Of a stretch of 64,000 bases of DNA, positions 52,630 to 62,444 are shown in pieces. Location: NCBI GenBank assembly GCA_001602435.1, contig CP012156.1, positions 62,001 through 126,000 of the forward strand, given 5' to 3'. Made by a program: the position numbers and the translations under genes. The stretch is from Hyphomonadaceae bacterium UKL13-1. GTDB taxonomy: Bacteria; Pseudomonadota; Alphaproteobacteria; Caulobacterales; Aquidulcibacteraceae. The notes under the pieces are model-generated. The model was not told where the DNA came from. It worked only from the letters and a program-made list of their open reading frames with translations, and made no database searches. Each line of letters begins with the position of its first letter. Position 1 is the stretch's first letter.

Positions 52630-53634
52630 TTAGCCGCGCATTGGGGTCTTAGGCAAGATAGAGATGCCAGCCAAACTGGATTCCAATGCGGCAATGGTGG
52701 CCAATGGCTGGTCTAAAAGCAGGTGATGCTGTGCCTCTGGAATGGTGACAAAGCCTGTACCTGTTGGGAAAATCGTCTTCATATAGGTGAATATACGATC
52801 TTCCATCAAAAATGAGTTACCACCACGCATGACGATGGTTGGCACCTGCAGGCGGCTGGCGCGCTCCGACATGATCATCGGGGCGAAGCTATTCCACAAA
52901 AATGGGTCAAACTGCCAAGTCCAGCCACCCTCAACCTGCTTTAGAGAGCCCCGCGCAATATGGTCTAATGCCCAATGATTCTCACATGGCTGAGGCGGAG
53001 CCAGGCGGAAGCGCGCTAAGCCGTCGTTGAGTGTGGCATAGACACGATTAGGGGCTGTGCGCTTGGGTGGTCCCTTCCACTCCTCGCCGGGCGGCTCGAT
53101 CGGGCTGTCTAGCAGGATAAGTCCGCCCACTCGGTCGGCTGCCTTTAACGCCGTATAAATGGCAGGAACCCCCCCAAAAGAATGGGCAATTATGACGGGG
53201 GGTTGGCCGCTTGCGGCAAGGCCCGCTTCTGCACAGGCACCTAAAACTTCATCGGCGAACAGATCCATCGTATAGGTTTCACGCCAGTCTGATCCGCCCA
53301 TCCCCGAAAACGAAAGAGCAGCGACGCGATAGCCGGATTTGGCAAGAAACGGAGCAATAAAGCTCCACCAACCCGCATGCGCGCCATTGCCATGGAGCAA
53401 CAGCACGCCTGGATTGCCGATTGTTCCCCACATCAGCAGTTCCAGCTTGGCTCCTTCAACATGGAAGTATGTGACCTCTGGCGTGTGCGCGATGGCGTCC
53501 AATGCCCAAGTCGGATAGACTGGGCGCTCGCCGCAATAAGCTTCCAAAGGACCTTTTTCGCGGCTGCCGTCGGCGACTTCGGGGACGGACGACAATTCGG
53601 AACGAACAAGATTGTGGGGGCTAGCCTCTGTCAT
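52630..53634 (-). CDS. Alpha/beta hydrolase
   Basis: 334 residues. Oxyanion HGNGAHAGWW, nucleophile Ser in IAHSFGGVPAIY, acid near MRGGNSFLMED and the catalytic His in AQHHLLLDQP. A 60-residue N-terminal extension is unusual. Cytoplasmic; substrate unknown. It lies 23 bases upstream of the subunit IV-like gene on the same strand. Confidence 0.87.
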   Translation of the reverse strand: MTEASPHNLVRSELSSVPEVADGSREKGPLEAYCGERPVYPTWALDAIAHTPEVTYFHVEGAKLELLMWGTIGNPGVLLLHGNGAHAGWWSFIAPFLAKSGYRVAALSFSGMGGSDWRETYTMDLFADEVLGACAEAGLAASGQPPVIIAHSFGGVPAIYTALKAADRVGGLILLDSPIEPPGEEWKGPPKRTAPNRVYATLNDGLARFRLAPPQPCENHWALDHIARGSLKQVEGGWTWQFDPFLWNSFAPMIMSERASRLQVPTIVMRGGNSFLMEDRIFTYMKTIFPTGTGFVTIPEAQHHLLLDQPLATIAALESSLAGISILPKTPMRG

Positions 53635-53700
53635 ACTTTCGACTTGGCCTAAGGCGGCCGCTTGGGCAAGTCGTAACCTAGCGTCAAGCGCGGACAGATT

Positions 53701-55047
53701 TCAGCGTAGACCGACGCGTTGGAGGGCTTGATCTTGTCGCGCGCCGAGGGCTGCCTCGTTAAAGCCTGCGATGGAATTCTGGAACAACTCATAGAAATTC
53801 AGCTTGGCACCCAAATGGAGATAGGCGGCACCAAGGCCAATGGCTGCGCGGTCCATAAACACAAATTCCCGTGGGATGGTCACGGGGCCATGTTCTTTCA
53901 ACAGATTGCGCACTTCAAAGGCCTCTTTTCGCCCATAATCGCCCGGGGCGACGCCGTCCGCGACGGTGCGCACGCGATTGTCGAGCAGGGGGGCATAAAT
54001 GAAGCGGGCCCAAAGGTTCAGGACTTCGGCCAATTTGCGCGTCAGCCCCTTAAAGCCCCAAATCTCATAGGCGGCCATCGTGCCGTCAAAGTCATCGCGC
54101 TCTAGCGACAGATAAAGCTGCACCACGCCTGCGACAAAGCGCGGTGGGAAAATGCGTACACAGCCAAAGTCGAGGAGGTTGAGCCGGTTGGCACCAGGAG
54201 TCAGCGAGTAATTGCCCAAATGCGGGTCGCCATGAATGACACCTGTGGCCATCATGGGCACCCACCACGCCTTGAACAACAATGTCGCGATGCGGTCGCG
54301 CTCTTCTTGTGGTGCGTCCTTAAAGGTTAAAAGCGGCGCACCGTCGAGCCAGGTCATGGTCAACAGCCGCCCGGTCGATAAGTCATCAATGGGCTCAGGG
54401 CAGGCAATGTCGGGCTGTTCCCCCAGCAGATCGCCGTACAGCCGCATGTGCTGGCGCTCGCGCGTGTAATCGAGCTCCTCGCGTAAACGGTCGGTCACTT
54501 CTTCGACCGCTTCGCTGGGGTCGAGGGATTTCTCAAAAGTCCGAAATAGACTCAGCAGGGATTTCAATTGCGCCACATCGGACTCTACTGCGCTTGCCAT
54601 ATCGGGATATTGCAGCTTGCACGCGACCAAGCGGCCATCATGCAGCGTGGCGCGGTGGACTTGGCCGAGTGACGCAGCATGTGCTGCTTCGCGTTCAAAG
54701 GATGCAAAGCGGCTCTCCCAGTCGGGGCCTAATTCGGTGCGCATCCGACGTTTAACAAAGGGCCAACCCATGGAAGGCGCATTCGACTGCAGGGCTGCGA
54801 GCTCTTCGGAATATTCAGGGGGCAGGAAGTCGGGAATGGTGGCCAGAATCTGGGCCACTTTCATCAAAGGGCCGCGCGTTTTGCCCAGCGCTTGGCGCAG
54901 CGCGATGGCAATCGTCTTATCGGCATCACTGCCACCAACCAGCCTTTGAGCGCCAAAGGTGGCCGCAGCCGCACCCATATTCACCCCAACACGGGCAACC
55001 CGGCTCAGTCGGCCACTTAAACGATTGCGCTCACGATCTTCGCTCAT
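53701..55047 (-). CDS. ABC1 (UbiB/AarF-like) atypical protein kinase family protein
   Basis: 448 residues. The ABC1-specific KxGQ-like helix reads LMKVAQILATIPDFLPPEY (with A in place of the conserved G), the Ala-rich loop is AAHAASLGQVHRATL with VACKLQYPDM for the nucleotide-site lysine, and IHGDPHLGNY/NLLDFGCV are the catalytic and metal loops. UbiB-type proteins help deliver or extract coenzyme Q intermediates; this shorter, soluble branch has unknown targets. No other ubi gene is near. Confidence 0.9.
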   Translation of the reverse strand: MSEDRERNRLSGRLSRVARVGVNMGAAAATFGAQRLVGGSDADKTIAIALRQALGKTRGPLMKVAQILATIPDFLPPEYSEELAALQSNAPSMGWPFVKRRMRTELGPDWESRFASFEREAAHAASLGQVHRATLHDGRLVACKLQYPDMASAVESDVAQLKSLLSLFRTFEKSLDPSEAVEEVTDRLREELDYTRERQHMRLYGDLLGEQPDIACPEPIDDLSTGRLLTMTWLDGAPLLTFKDAPQEERDRIATLLFKAWWVPMMATGVIHGDPHLGNYSLTPGANRLNLLDFGCVRIFPPRFVAGVVQLYLSLERDDFDGTMAAYEIWGFKGLTRKLAEVLNLWARFIYAPLLDNRVRTVADGVAPGDYGRKEAFEVRNLLKEHGPVTIPREFVFMDRAAIGLGAAYLHLGAKLNFYELFQNSIAGFNEAALGARQDQALQRVGLR

Positions 55048-55193
55048 GCCCTCTATGTAGGGCGATCGCCTGCATGAAGCGAGGGCTGGGTGTCAGTTTG
55101 AAGGCAGAGTCCGTGTTGTCCAATCGTGCCATCCATCTCGACGTGCGTATCGGGCCTCTGCTAGGGAAAGAGGTACCCTAAAGGATTCTCGCG

Positions 55194-55958
55194 ATGTCAT
55201 TGCCTCTGTCGATCTTTATTATCGCGAAGAATGAGGCGGATCGCATTGGCCCGACGCTTGAGTCCGTGCGCGGCCTGTCCGACGATATTGTCGTGATCGA
55301 TTCTGGCTCGACCGATGGCACACAAGAATTGGCAGAGCGGCTTGGGGCCCGTGTAATTTTCAATCCATGGCCGGGTTATGGCTTACAAAAGCAATTTGGC
55401 GAGGATCAGTGTCGCCATGATTGGATGCTCAATATTGATGCAGATGAGGTTGTGACAACAGAGCTGGCAGCCTCCATCATGGCGGCCCTCGGCCAGGCCG
55501 ATCTCGCGCCTTGCGGGTATGAAACCGACATTATTGAGATGTTTCCAGGCGAAGCTAAGCCGCATGCTTGGGCTTTTCGGCTAAGTCCTGTTCGCCTTTA
55601 TCATAAACAAGTTGGACGTTATTCGCCCTCGCCTGTGCATGACCGGGTCGATCTGGTGAATGGGACCCCTGTTCGTCGTCTGCAGGGCGTGATCGAGCAC
55701 CGCTCGATCCGTTCGCTGGGCCATGAATTGATCAAGCTGAATGCCTATGCCGACATGCAAGCCGATGATCTCGACAAGAAGGGTCGCAAGATCGGAGCGG
55801 TGCGCTTAGTTTTGGAATTCCCACTGGCCTTTTTAAAAGCCTATATCGCGAGAAGACATTTTGTTCGTGGGCTCTATGGCTTCATGACAGCCATGAATTA
55901 CGCGTTTTATCGCTACCTGCGGCTCGCCAAATATTGGGAGCGCCGCTTGGGCCGCTAA
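55194..55958 (+). CDS. Glycosyltransferase family 2, WaaE/KdtX-like
   Basis: 254 residues, AAAGGA upstream. GT-A fold with SIFIIAKNEADRIGPTLESV at the start, IDSGSTDGTQELAERLGARV, and the DXD-type NIDADEV; the C-terminal half (YSPSPVHDRVDL, FLKAYIARRHFVRGLYGF) follows the lipopolysaccharide core beta-1,4-glucosyltransferase (WaaE/LgtF) pattern. Likely adds a sugar to LPS core on the inner face of the membrane. No other LPS genes are adjacent. Confidence 0.88.
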   Translation: MSLPLSIFIIAKNEADRIGPTLESVRGLSDDIVVIDSGSTDGTQELAERLGARVIFNPWPGYGLQKQFGEDQCRHDWMLNIDADEVVTTELAASIMAALGQADLAPCGYETDIIEMFPGEAKPHAWAFRLSPVRLYHKQVGRYSPSPVHDRVDLVNGTPVRRLQGVIEHRSIRSLGHELIKLNAYADMQADDLDKKGRKIGAVRLVLEFPLAFLKAYIARRHFVRGLYGFMTAMNYAFYRYLRLAKYWERRLGR

Positions 55959-55961
55959 GCT

Positions 55962-56597
55962 TTATGGCTTAACTGCCCAACCCCGCCAAAAGCCTTCGAC
56001 ATGTGCGGCCAAAAAGGCGTCGACGTCAAACTGTGCTTCTTCGGCTTCGCCAAAAGTTGCCATCATCATCGCTACTGCAGCCACAGGGGCGCAGAAAAGG
56101 CGCGATAGGGTTGCCGCATTCGTGCCTTGGGTTTCATTCGCTGCCAAGGAGCGCTCAAATAAGTTTTTGATGGATGCTTCAACGGGGTCGATGAAACCAT
56201 GGCGCAAAAAGGCGGCCAAATCTGGAAAGCGATCTGCTTCGCCTACGGCGATGCGCCAAGGAGCCAGCGCGCCGGGCGCACTTAGCGCTATCCGAGCATC
56301 CCGGACCAATTGGTTCAGTAGAGGCTTTGTTGGGCCGCGATGTTCGTCGATCAAACGGCACGCGCCTTCGATTTGGTCGGCAAGTACTCGCCGTACCAAT
56401 GCTTCAAACAATACCTGCTTTGAGTCAAAGTAGCGATAGACAATAGGCTTTGTTACACCGATGGCTGAGGCAATGTCAGACATTCGAGTGCCTGCGTAGC
56501 CATTTTCGGTGAATAATCTTGTAGCCTCGATAAGAATTCGCTCAGCGCGGTCCTGAGCCGCGACCGCCGGTCGGGTACTCAATTTACCTTGTGGCAT
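55962..56597 (-). CDS. TetR/AcrR-family transcriptional regulator
   Basis: 211 residues. N-terminal HTH AERILIEATRLFTENGYAGT, MSDIASAIGVTKPIVYRYF at about 20-60; C-terminal ligand-binding domain of the AefR-like type. A GGAGGA ribosome binding site precedes the ATG. No pump or enzyme gene is divergent to it; upstream lies the AT-rich empty stretch, which may hold its operator. Converges with the glycosyltransferase (3 bases). Confidence 0.92.
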   Translation of the reverse strand: MPQGKLSTRPAVAAQDRAERILIEATRLFTENGYAGTRMSDIASAIGVTKPIVYRYFDSKQVLFEALVRRVLADQIEGACRLIDEHRGPTKPLLNQLVRDARIALSAPGALAPWRIAVGEADRFPDLAAFLRHGFIDPVEASIKNLFERSLAANETQGTNAATLSRLFCAPVAAVAMMMATFGEAEEAQFDVDAFLAAHVEGFWRGWAVKP

Positions 56598-57098
56598 ACA
56601 AAATCCTCCACTCTTAAAATTCGCTTTTTAGCTTTTACATTGCGTCGCCCACATGAAAAGACCCAATATGCATTAGTTACCACAGGAGAACATTACCGAT
56701 TGGGTATTTTCCTGAATTTCATTGATGATCATTATTTGAGTTAAGTAATCAGTAGGTATCATTCTGATTCAATTATCTGGGGAATTGGGCATACTAGCCC
56801 TGTTCATTTTCCGTTCAGAAATGATATAACTTTTGGTAACCTAATTGGGGAAATCGTCAAAACGCTTTGACAAGTTGGCTCGTCACGGAAATTTTATCAC
56901 ATTGATTATAGTGGTATAAAATTTTGGGCGACAGCATGAATTGGGGAAAGCATCTCTCGGTGCCGCTACAGTCACGTGCCTTCGTTTTCACTCTAAGAGA
57001 GTATTATCTACAATGACGCTTTGAATCACTTGGACATTCCGGCGTGAGCAGTGCCAATATAATCCGGCGGCTTCAGCGTGGTAGTCGATTACTGCAAA
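56598..57098. other. AT-rich gene-free region of 501 bases
   Basis: Clearly richer in A and T than the rest of the window. I find no open frame with start and ribosome binding site, no tRNA-like fold and no terminator. It carries the imperfect palindrome at 56889-56924. It could be a remnant of transferred DNA, a regulatory island, or an unannotated RNA. Confidence 0.55.
56889..56924. promoter_or_regulatory. Imperfect AT-rich palindrome
   Basis: AAATTTTAT (56889-56897) and ATAAAATTT (56916-56924) form a nine-base inverted repeat, extended inward by CAC/GTG with a two-base bulge. Typical in size of a regulator site, 290 bases upstream of the TetR gene; no direct link shown. Confidence 0.4.
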
Positions 57099-58097
57099 TT
57101 ATTGCTGCTGCTGCTCCATTTGGTGCTGCATTTCGAGCGCAACTGACCTTTGTGGCTTGGTAGCGGCCATAAATTGGTCTGGCCGTGTCCTTGGGGAGCG
57201 CACCACTTTCAGGAAGTCACTGTCTAACGAGAGTCGCTCTGCTTGTCGGACGTGCACGTCAACTTCCAAAAGGCTGTCCGCATCGCCCTTTAAGACACCT
57301 CGGGTCGGAGGTACATCGGCATAGTCGCGACCATAGGCGACAACAACATGGCGTTCATTGGCCAGCATGTCATTGGTTGGGTCAAATCCGACCCAGCCTT
57401 GTTCGGGCAAATAGCATTCAACCCACGCATGGGAGGCATCGGGAACCGAGCGGATTTGGGTGTCCCCATCCGTCCGGGCGAGATAGCCCGACACATAACG
57501 CGACGGCACACCCCAGTGGCGCGCAACGGCTAGCATGATGTGCGCGAAGTCTTGGCACACGCCTTTGCGGTGCTCCAGCGCGGCATCAATTGGGCTATCA
57601 GCGGCGGTAAATCCTGGAACATAGTCAAAAGCCCCATAAATCTCTTGATTGAGGACCCGCAAGCCCGTCAGCGGATCAGGGGGCAGCACCAAGAGGTCTC
57701 GTTCGCGCATAAAGGTTTCAAGATGGCCCGAACCGTCGACAAAGGTTGAGGGCCGCATCATGTCATAATAGCGGCTGCGCACTTCATCGCTACGCAAATG
57801 GGCCCACGCCCCCGGATCGACTTTTTTAGGTAGAGGGTCTGTTCGTTCATAGGTCTCAACCATGGCGCGTGACCGGATGATCAGCTCGGTATGTTTGGCG
57901 GGCACATCGAAATGATAGACGATATTTCCCAGCCAATCCCGATAGGTCATCATTTTCGCGCGGGGTTCGGTCACAATATCAAACCCGACCAAGCGCTGCA
58001 TCGGCAAGGTTAGGGGCTGCAGCCATAACTCCATGACGCTTTCTCGGACCGGGGCCGAGTAAGTGTAGCGGGTCTCGTGCGTGATCTCGAGGCGCAT
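57099..58097 (-). CDS. Transglutaminase-like protein with bacterial transglutaminase N-terminal domain
   Basis: 332 residues from the ATG at 58097 ([20 protein letters not shown]), which overlaps the stop of the alpha-E gene by one base. N-terminal beta domain to about residue 80, then the papain-like transglutaminase core: Cys in HRKGVCQDFAHIM, His in SHAWVECYLP, Asp in VGFDPTND. C-terminus ends in a run of Gln. Last gene of a three-gene operon; likely a peptidase or amide-exchange enzyme acting on a peptide made by the ATP-grasp protein. Confidence 0.92.
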   Translation of the reverse strand: MRLEITHETRYTYSAPVRESVMELWLQPLTLPMQRLVGFDIVTEPRAKMMTYRDWLGNIVYHFDVPAKHTELIIRSRAMVETYERTDPLPKKVDPGAWAHLRSDEVRSRYYDMMRPSTFVDGSGHLETFMRERDLLVLPPDPLTGLRVLNQEIYGAFDYVPGFTAADSPIDAALEHRKGVCQDFAHIMLAVARHWGVPSRYVSGYLARTDGDTQIRSVPDASHAWVECYLPEQGWVGFDPTNDMLANERHVVVAYGRDYADVPPTRGVLKGDADSLLEVDVHVRQAERLSLDSDFLKVVRSPRTRPDQFMAATKPQRSVALEMQHQMEQQQQ

Positions 58098-59062
58098 CAA
58101 CGCACTCCTAAAGTGCTGGTTCCGGGTAGGCGGTCGGCCAGGGAATAGCTGATAAAGGCCGCATGAACGGCGTCGGAGATCGCGATACAATCATCTGCGA
58201 CTTGGGCGATAAAGGCTTGGCCATTTTTGCCCGTAACCTCATCCAACACGGCAAAGTTCAGCCGCGCAGCCAAACGGCCAGACAAGCGCGTGCAGGTCTC
58301 GCGCGCACGCTCATCCGCGAGCGCACCCACCGCATCGATATGTTGGGCAATCGTATTAGCGCAAAAGCGCAATGACCTTGGGAAATAAGGGTCTAGCACC
58401 AAGAAATCAGCGATCTGATCGCGTCGGAAGGTCGCTGTCTTCACCCGCAAATAGGGCTCAAGGCCGCAACACATCCGCAACAATTGGACCCAACCGAAAT
58501 CGCCTATGGCCGCTTGCTTCTCACCAAAATGTAGATCGAGCAGGCGGACGATCAATTGGGCGCGTTCAATCGTGCGGCCCATCGACAAGAAGTGGAAGCC
58601 TTCGCCGTGGCTCATGGTTCCCGAAACAATGCCCTTAAATGCGTGCAAGTCATTGATCGTCTCTTCGAAGAAACCCGCAGCGATTTGGCTGAAATTCCGT
58701 TTAGCTGCGGTCTCTCGCACACGGAAATACAGGCGGTTCAAACGCTCCCACATTTCGGTCGTGATCTGATCGCGAACTTGGCGAGCATTTTCGCGGGCTG
58801 CGAAGACGGCGGTGTGGATCGAAGAGAGGTCGCCTTTGCCGCCAAAGGTCAGAAGCCGGGCCTCTTCTAAGGCGTCCATGCGCGCGGCCATGGGTGCAGC
58901 ACCCAAGGCCCGCATCGCACGCTCAGTGGTCATTTCGGCCTCTTCCGCCCCGGCTTCAAGCCCTGCAGTTAAGGTAATTTGCAAGACTCGGCAGGCGTGC
59001 TCTGCTCGCTCGGTATAGCGGCCAATCCAGTAAAAGCTGTCTGCAACACGCGATAACATCAT
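58097..59062 (-). CDS. Alpha-E domain protein
   Basis: 321 residues, almost wholly helical; the start [20 protein letters not shown] is the hallmark of the Alpha-E (DUF403) family. Catalytic residues have not been defined for the family. Overlaps the ATP-grasp gene upstream by four bases and the transglutaminase gene downstream by one, so the three products are made together and probably act on one substrate. Confidence 0.92.
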   Translation of the reverse strand: MMLSRVADSFYWIGRYTERAEHACRVLQITLTAGLEAGAEEAEMTTERAMRALGAAPMAARMDALEEARLLTFGGKGDLSSIHTAVFAARENARQVRDQITTEMWERLNRLYFRVRETAAKRNFSQIAAGFFEETINDLHAFKGIVSGTMSHGEGFHFLSMGRTIERAQLIVRLLDLHFGEKQAAIGDFGWVQLLRMCCGLEPYLRVKTATFRRDQIADFLVLDPYFPRSLRFCANTIAQHIDAVGALADERARETCTRLSGRLAARLNFAVLDEVTGKNGQAFIAQVADDCIAISDAVHAAFISYSLADRLPGTSTLGVR

Positions 59063-60576
59063 GACCGTGCCCGCCCGTCGCTAGGACCTGAGAGAACCCA
59101 AGTATCTTTGGAGCCACCGCCTTGGCTTGAATTCACCACCAGCGAGCCTTTGCGTAGGGCGACGCGGGTCAAGGCCCCGGGCGTGAGAGTCATTTTTGCG
59201 CCACACAGGATGAAGGGACGCAAATCGACGTGACGGGTCTCAACCGCGCCATCAATGTAGGTCGGTGCGGTTGAAAGGGAGATGGTTGGCTGGGCGATAT
59301 AATTGTCCGGGTCCGCTTTGATCTTGGCCGCGAACTCTTCAATTTGTGCTTTGGTCGAATGGGGCCCGATCAGCATGCCGTAACCGCCACTCTCGCCGAC
59401 TGCTTTGACCACCAATTTGTCGAGATTAGCCAAGACATGCGACATCTGGCTTTTCTCGCGGCATAAAAAAGTCTCAACAATATCAATGATCGGATCTTGA
59501 TCGAGATAATGTTTGATGATTTGCGGCGTGTAGGCGTAGACCGCCTTGTCATCGGCGACACCGGCTCCGGGCGCATTGGCGATCACCACATTGCCGGCGC
59601 GATACGCGTTCATAAGCCCCGCGACACCAAGGGTTGAATCCGGGCGAAACGCCAAGGGGTCGACAAAGGCGTCATCGACCCGACGATAAATGACATCCAC
59701 CCGCTTCAGGCCCGACGTCGTGCGCATGTAAACGACATTGTCATGGATAGCTAAGTCGCGCCCCTCGACCAAGGGCGTTCCCATCAGGCGGGCCAAGAAG
59801 GCATGCTCGAAATAGGCGGAATTGAATACGCCGGGTGTAAGCACCACGACGGTGGGGTCGGGCTGATATTCGCTTGCCAAGCTTTTCAGCATGGCCAACA
59901 GATCGTCGGGATAAGATTCAACGGGACGCACCCGCGCCGCGCGGTAAAGGTCTGGGAAAGCGCGCTTAACGGCATCGCGGTTGGACAGCATGTAAGAGAC
60001 ACCTGAAGGTACTCGTAAATTGTCTTCCAGCACCACATAGGCACCATCTTCGCGTCGGATCACATCGGTGCCGCAAATGTTGACATAGGCCCCATGGGGC
60101 ACTTCGACACCCAGCATTTCACGGCGATAATTGGATGAGCCGAGAATCAGATCGCGCGGCACATAGCCATTATTGATGATGGCTTGATCACCATAAATAT
60201 CGGCCAAAAACAGGTTTAGCGCTTCGAGGCGTTGCTTGAAGCCGCGCTCTAATTTGTCCCATTCCGCTGCTGGAATGATGCGCGGCAAGATATCGGTGGG
60301 GATGATCTTTTCGGTCGAGTCTTCGTGGCCATAGACGGTGAAAGTCACCCCTTGGGCCATAAATGTGCGGTCGATATTGGCTTGAAGATCGCGCAGGCTT
60401 TGCGGCGTTGCTTGGCTTAAGCGGTTGTAGAGACCAGACCAGCCAGGGCGGGGGTCGCCTTTGGCATCAAACATTTCATCATAGGCAGCCCCCAACTGAT
60501 AGCCTTCAAAAGGCCCTTCTTGGCCGGGGCGCGGTGGCGCAGCCATGTCACTTACTTTGTCAGGCGCGCGCGCCAT
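59059..60576 (-). CDS. Circularly permuted ATP-grasp protein (amide ligase-like)
   Basis: 505 residues from the ATG at 60576, with AAGGGG eight bases upstream. Family signatures [60 protein letters not shown] and [16 protein letters not shown] match the CP_ATPgrasp_1 (DUF404/407) group. Comparative genomics predicts a peptide-bond-forming carboxylate-amine ligase; the product is not known. First gene of the operon with alpha-E and transglutaminase genes. Confidence 0.92.
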   Translation of the reverse strand: MARAPDKVSDMAAPPRPGQEGPFEGYQLGAAYDEMFDAKGDPRPGWSGLYNRLSQATPQSLRDLQANIDRTFMAQGVTFTVYGHEDSTEKIIPTDILPRIIPAAEWDKLERGFKQRLEALNLFLADIYGDQAIINNGYVPRDLILGSSNYRREMLGVEVPHGAYVNICGTDVIRREDGAYVVLEDNLRVPSGVSYMLSNRDAVKRAFPDLYRAARVRPVESYPDDLLAMLKSLASEYQPDPTVVVLTPGVFNSAYFEHAFLARLMGTPLVEGRDLAIHDNVVYMRTTSGLKRVDVIYRRVDDAFVDPLAFRPDSTLGVAGLMNAYRAGNVVIANAPGAGVADDKAVYAYTPQIIKHYLDQDPIIDIVETFLCREKSQMSHVLANLDKLVVKAVGESGGYGMLIGPHSTKAQIEEFAAKIKADPDNYIAQPTISLSTAPTYIDGAVETRHVDLRPFILCGAKMTLTPGALTRVALRKGSLVVNSSQGGGSKDTWVLSGPSDGRARS

Positions 60577-60777
60577 GGTGTTTCCCCTTGTGCGACCGCA
60601 CTCCACGGGCGAGCGCGCCTTCTGTCAAGCGGACTGAGTGTGTCTTGCGCAGGCCTGCTCAAAAAACAGGCACATCCAACTTGCTGAACCCTCGGCAAAC
60701 AGCACTTGCTCCAACCACCCCATGCCTGTTAGCCTGTCGACAAGCTGACAAAAACAAGATGATCAGGAGTGCTAGGG

Positions 60778-61626
60778 ATGCGGTTTGAGGGCTCGAAAAA
60801 TTATGTGGCGACAGATGATTTGAAAGTCGCAGTCAATGCGGCCATCAAATTGGAGCGCCCCTTGCTGATTAAGGGTGAACCCGGAACCGGCAAGACAGTC
60901 TTGGCGATTGAGGTGGCGAAGGCTTTGGGAATGCCTTTGTTGGAATGGCACATCAAGTCCACCACCAAAGCTGTGCAGGGCCTCTATGAGTATGATGCTG
61001 TGACCCGCCTGCGCGACAGCCAATTGGGCGATGAGCGCGTTAAGGACGTCAAAAACTACATCAAAAAGGGCAAGATGTGGGAAGCTTTTGAGCATAAGGG
61101 CCGCTGCGTTCTCTTGATCGACGAGATCGATAAGGCTGACATCGAGTTTCCAAACGACCTTTTGCAAGAATTGGATCGGATGGAGTTCCACGTTTATGAA
61201 ACCGGTGAAACGATTAAGGCGATCGAGCGCCCCATCGTGATCATTACGTCAAACAATGAGAAGGAATTGCCCGACGCTTTCCTGCGTCGCTGCTTCTTCC
61301 ATTACATCAAGTTCCCAGACGAAGACACAATGCAAGCCATCGTGGATGTCCACTTCCCCGGAATCAAAAAGCGTTTGATCGCCAATGCTTTGGCTAGCTT
61401 CTATGACATGCGCAAAGTGCCTGGCCTGAAGAAAAAGCCATCGACTTCGGAATTGCTGGACTGGCTCAAGCTCTTGGTTACCGATGATATTGACCTCGAT
61501 GCAATCAAGCAAAAGGATCCATCAAAACTGATCCCGCCTTTGCATGGTGCGCTTTTGAAGAACGAGCAGGATGTGGCTTTGTTTGAGCGTCTGGCATTCT
61601 TGGCTCGCCGGGAAAGCCGCGGCTAA
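60778..61626 (+). CDS. MoxR-family AAA+ ATPase
   Basis: 282 residues from the ATG at 60778 (MRFEGSKNYVATDDLKVAVN), with AGGAG nine bases upstream; a GTG three codons earlier is less likely. Walker A GEPGTGKTVLAIEV, Walker B LLIDEIDKADIEF, sensor 1 TSNNEKELPDAFLRRC. Chaperone-like remodeler that usually acts with a VWA-domain protein encoded next door (CoxE/YehP-like); here the next gene is on the other strand, so the VWA partner is missing or elsewhere. Confidence 0.93.
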   Translation: MRFEGSKNYVATDDLKVAVNAAIKLERPLLIKGEPGTGKTVLAIEVAKALGMPLLEWHIKSTTKAVQGLYEYDAVTRLRDSQLGDERVKDVKNYIKKGKMWEAFEHKGRCVLLIDEIDKADIEFPNDLLQELDRMEFHVYETGETIKAIERPIVIITSNNEKELPDAFLRRCFFHYIKFPDEDTMQAIVDVHFPGIKKRLIANALASFYDMRKVPGLKKKPSTSELLDWLKLLVTDDIDLDAIKQKDPSKLIPPLHGALLKNEQDVALFERLAFLARRESRG

Positions 61627-61648
61627 AGCGGAAAGACGGGCGGGCAGG

Positions 61649-62437
61649 CTAGAGCTTGCCCAGCCCCGTCCAAACAATCCAAGCACCCACGAGAACCACG
61701 ACCGCGGCAAAAACCAGCGCGAGCGCACGCTTCTGGTTACTTAAGGATTGGCTTGCCCAAGTCCCTATTGTGCTGCCCAGCAGGCCGCCAGCGATCATCA
61801 GGCCCGCAACGGGCCAATTCACGAGCCCGGACAGCGCATAGCTCGCGGTAGTTGCCGCGCCAAAGGCGGCGACCCCGACGAGGGAAGTGCCAACCGCAAT
61901 GCTCATAGGCATACTGGTGGCCCACATAAGGCCAGGAACAATCAGAAACCCGCCGCCAATGCCGAAGAAGCCTGAGGCTAGGCCCACACCCGTGCCGCTG
62001 GCGATGAGGCGCGGGAGCAGGATGGGGGCACTGGCCATGGACAGTCGGACATCTGGGGCCTCAATCCGGGTAGGTTTGCGGGCGGCCAGTATGCCGACTG
62101 CGATCATCACAAAACCAAACAGCGTGAGGAGCTTTTGACCGTCCATCGCCTTGCCTAACAGGCTGCCCAAGGTCGCGCCCAAAATGCCCGCCGCCGAAAA
62201 CATAAAGGCACAGCGCCATTTCACATTCTTAGCTCTGCCATGGGCCCAAAGGCCTAGAAGTGCATTAGCAGCGACCGAGACGGCACCTGTTCCGATGGCC
62301 GTATGCGGGTCTACAACGCCAACGACATAGATCAGCAAAGGCACCGCAAGGATGGATCCGCCACCGCCAATCAAGCCTAAAATGGCACCGATCAGCAGCC
62401 CAGAGCCTAGAGCGGCAAGGATTGTGGCGGGTTCCAT
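61649..62437 (-). CDS. Sulfite/sulfonate exporter family protein (TauE/SafE)
   Basis: 262 residues, about eight membrane helices; LIGAILGLIGGGGSILAVPL at the start and FFGIGGGFLIVPGLMWATSM in the second half are the paired TauE/SafE repeat motifs. Family members export sulfite, sulfoacetate or take up organosulfur compounds. Downstream of the rhodanese and BigR-like genes by seven bases, it most likely removes sulfite made from persulfide oxidation by the dioxygenase at 63441. Confidence 0.92.
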   Translation of the reverse strand: MEPATILAALGSGLLIGAILGLIGGGGSILAVPLLIYVVGVVDPHTAIGTGAVSVAANALLGLWAHGRAKNVKWRCAFMFSAAGILGATLGSLLGKAMDGQKLLTLFGFVMIAVGILAARKPTRIEAPDVRLSMASAPILLPRLIASGTGVGLASGFFGIGGGFLIVPGLMWATSMPMSIAVGTSLVGVAAFGAATTASYALSGLVNWPVAGLMIAGGLLGSTIGTWASQSLSNQKRALALVFAAVVVLVGAWIVWTGLGKL

Positions 62438-62444
62438 GGCTGAA

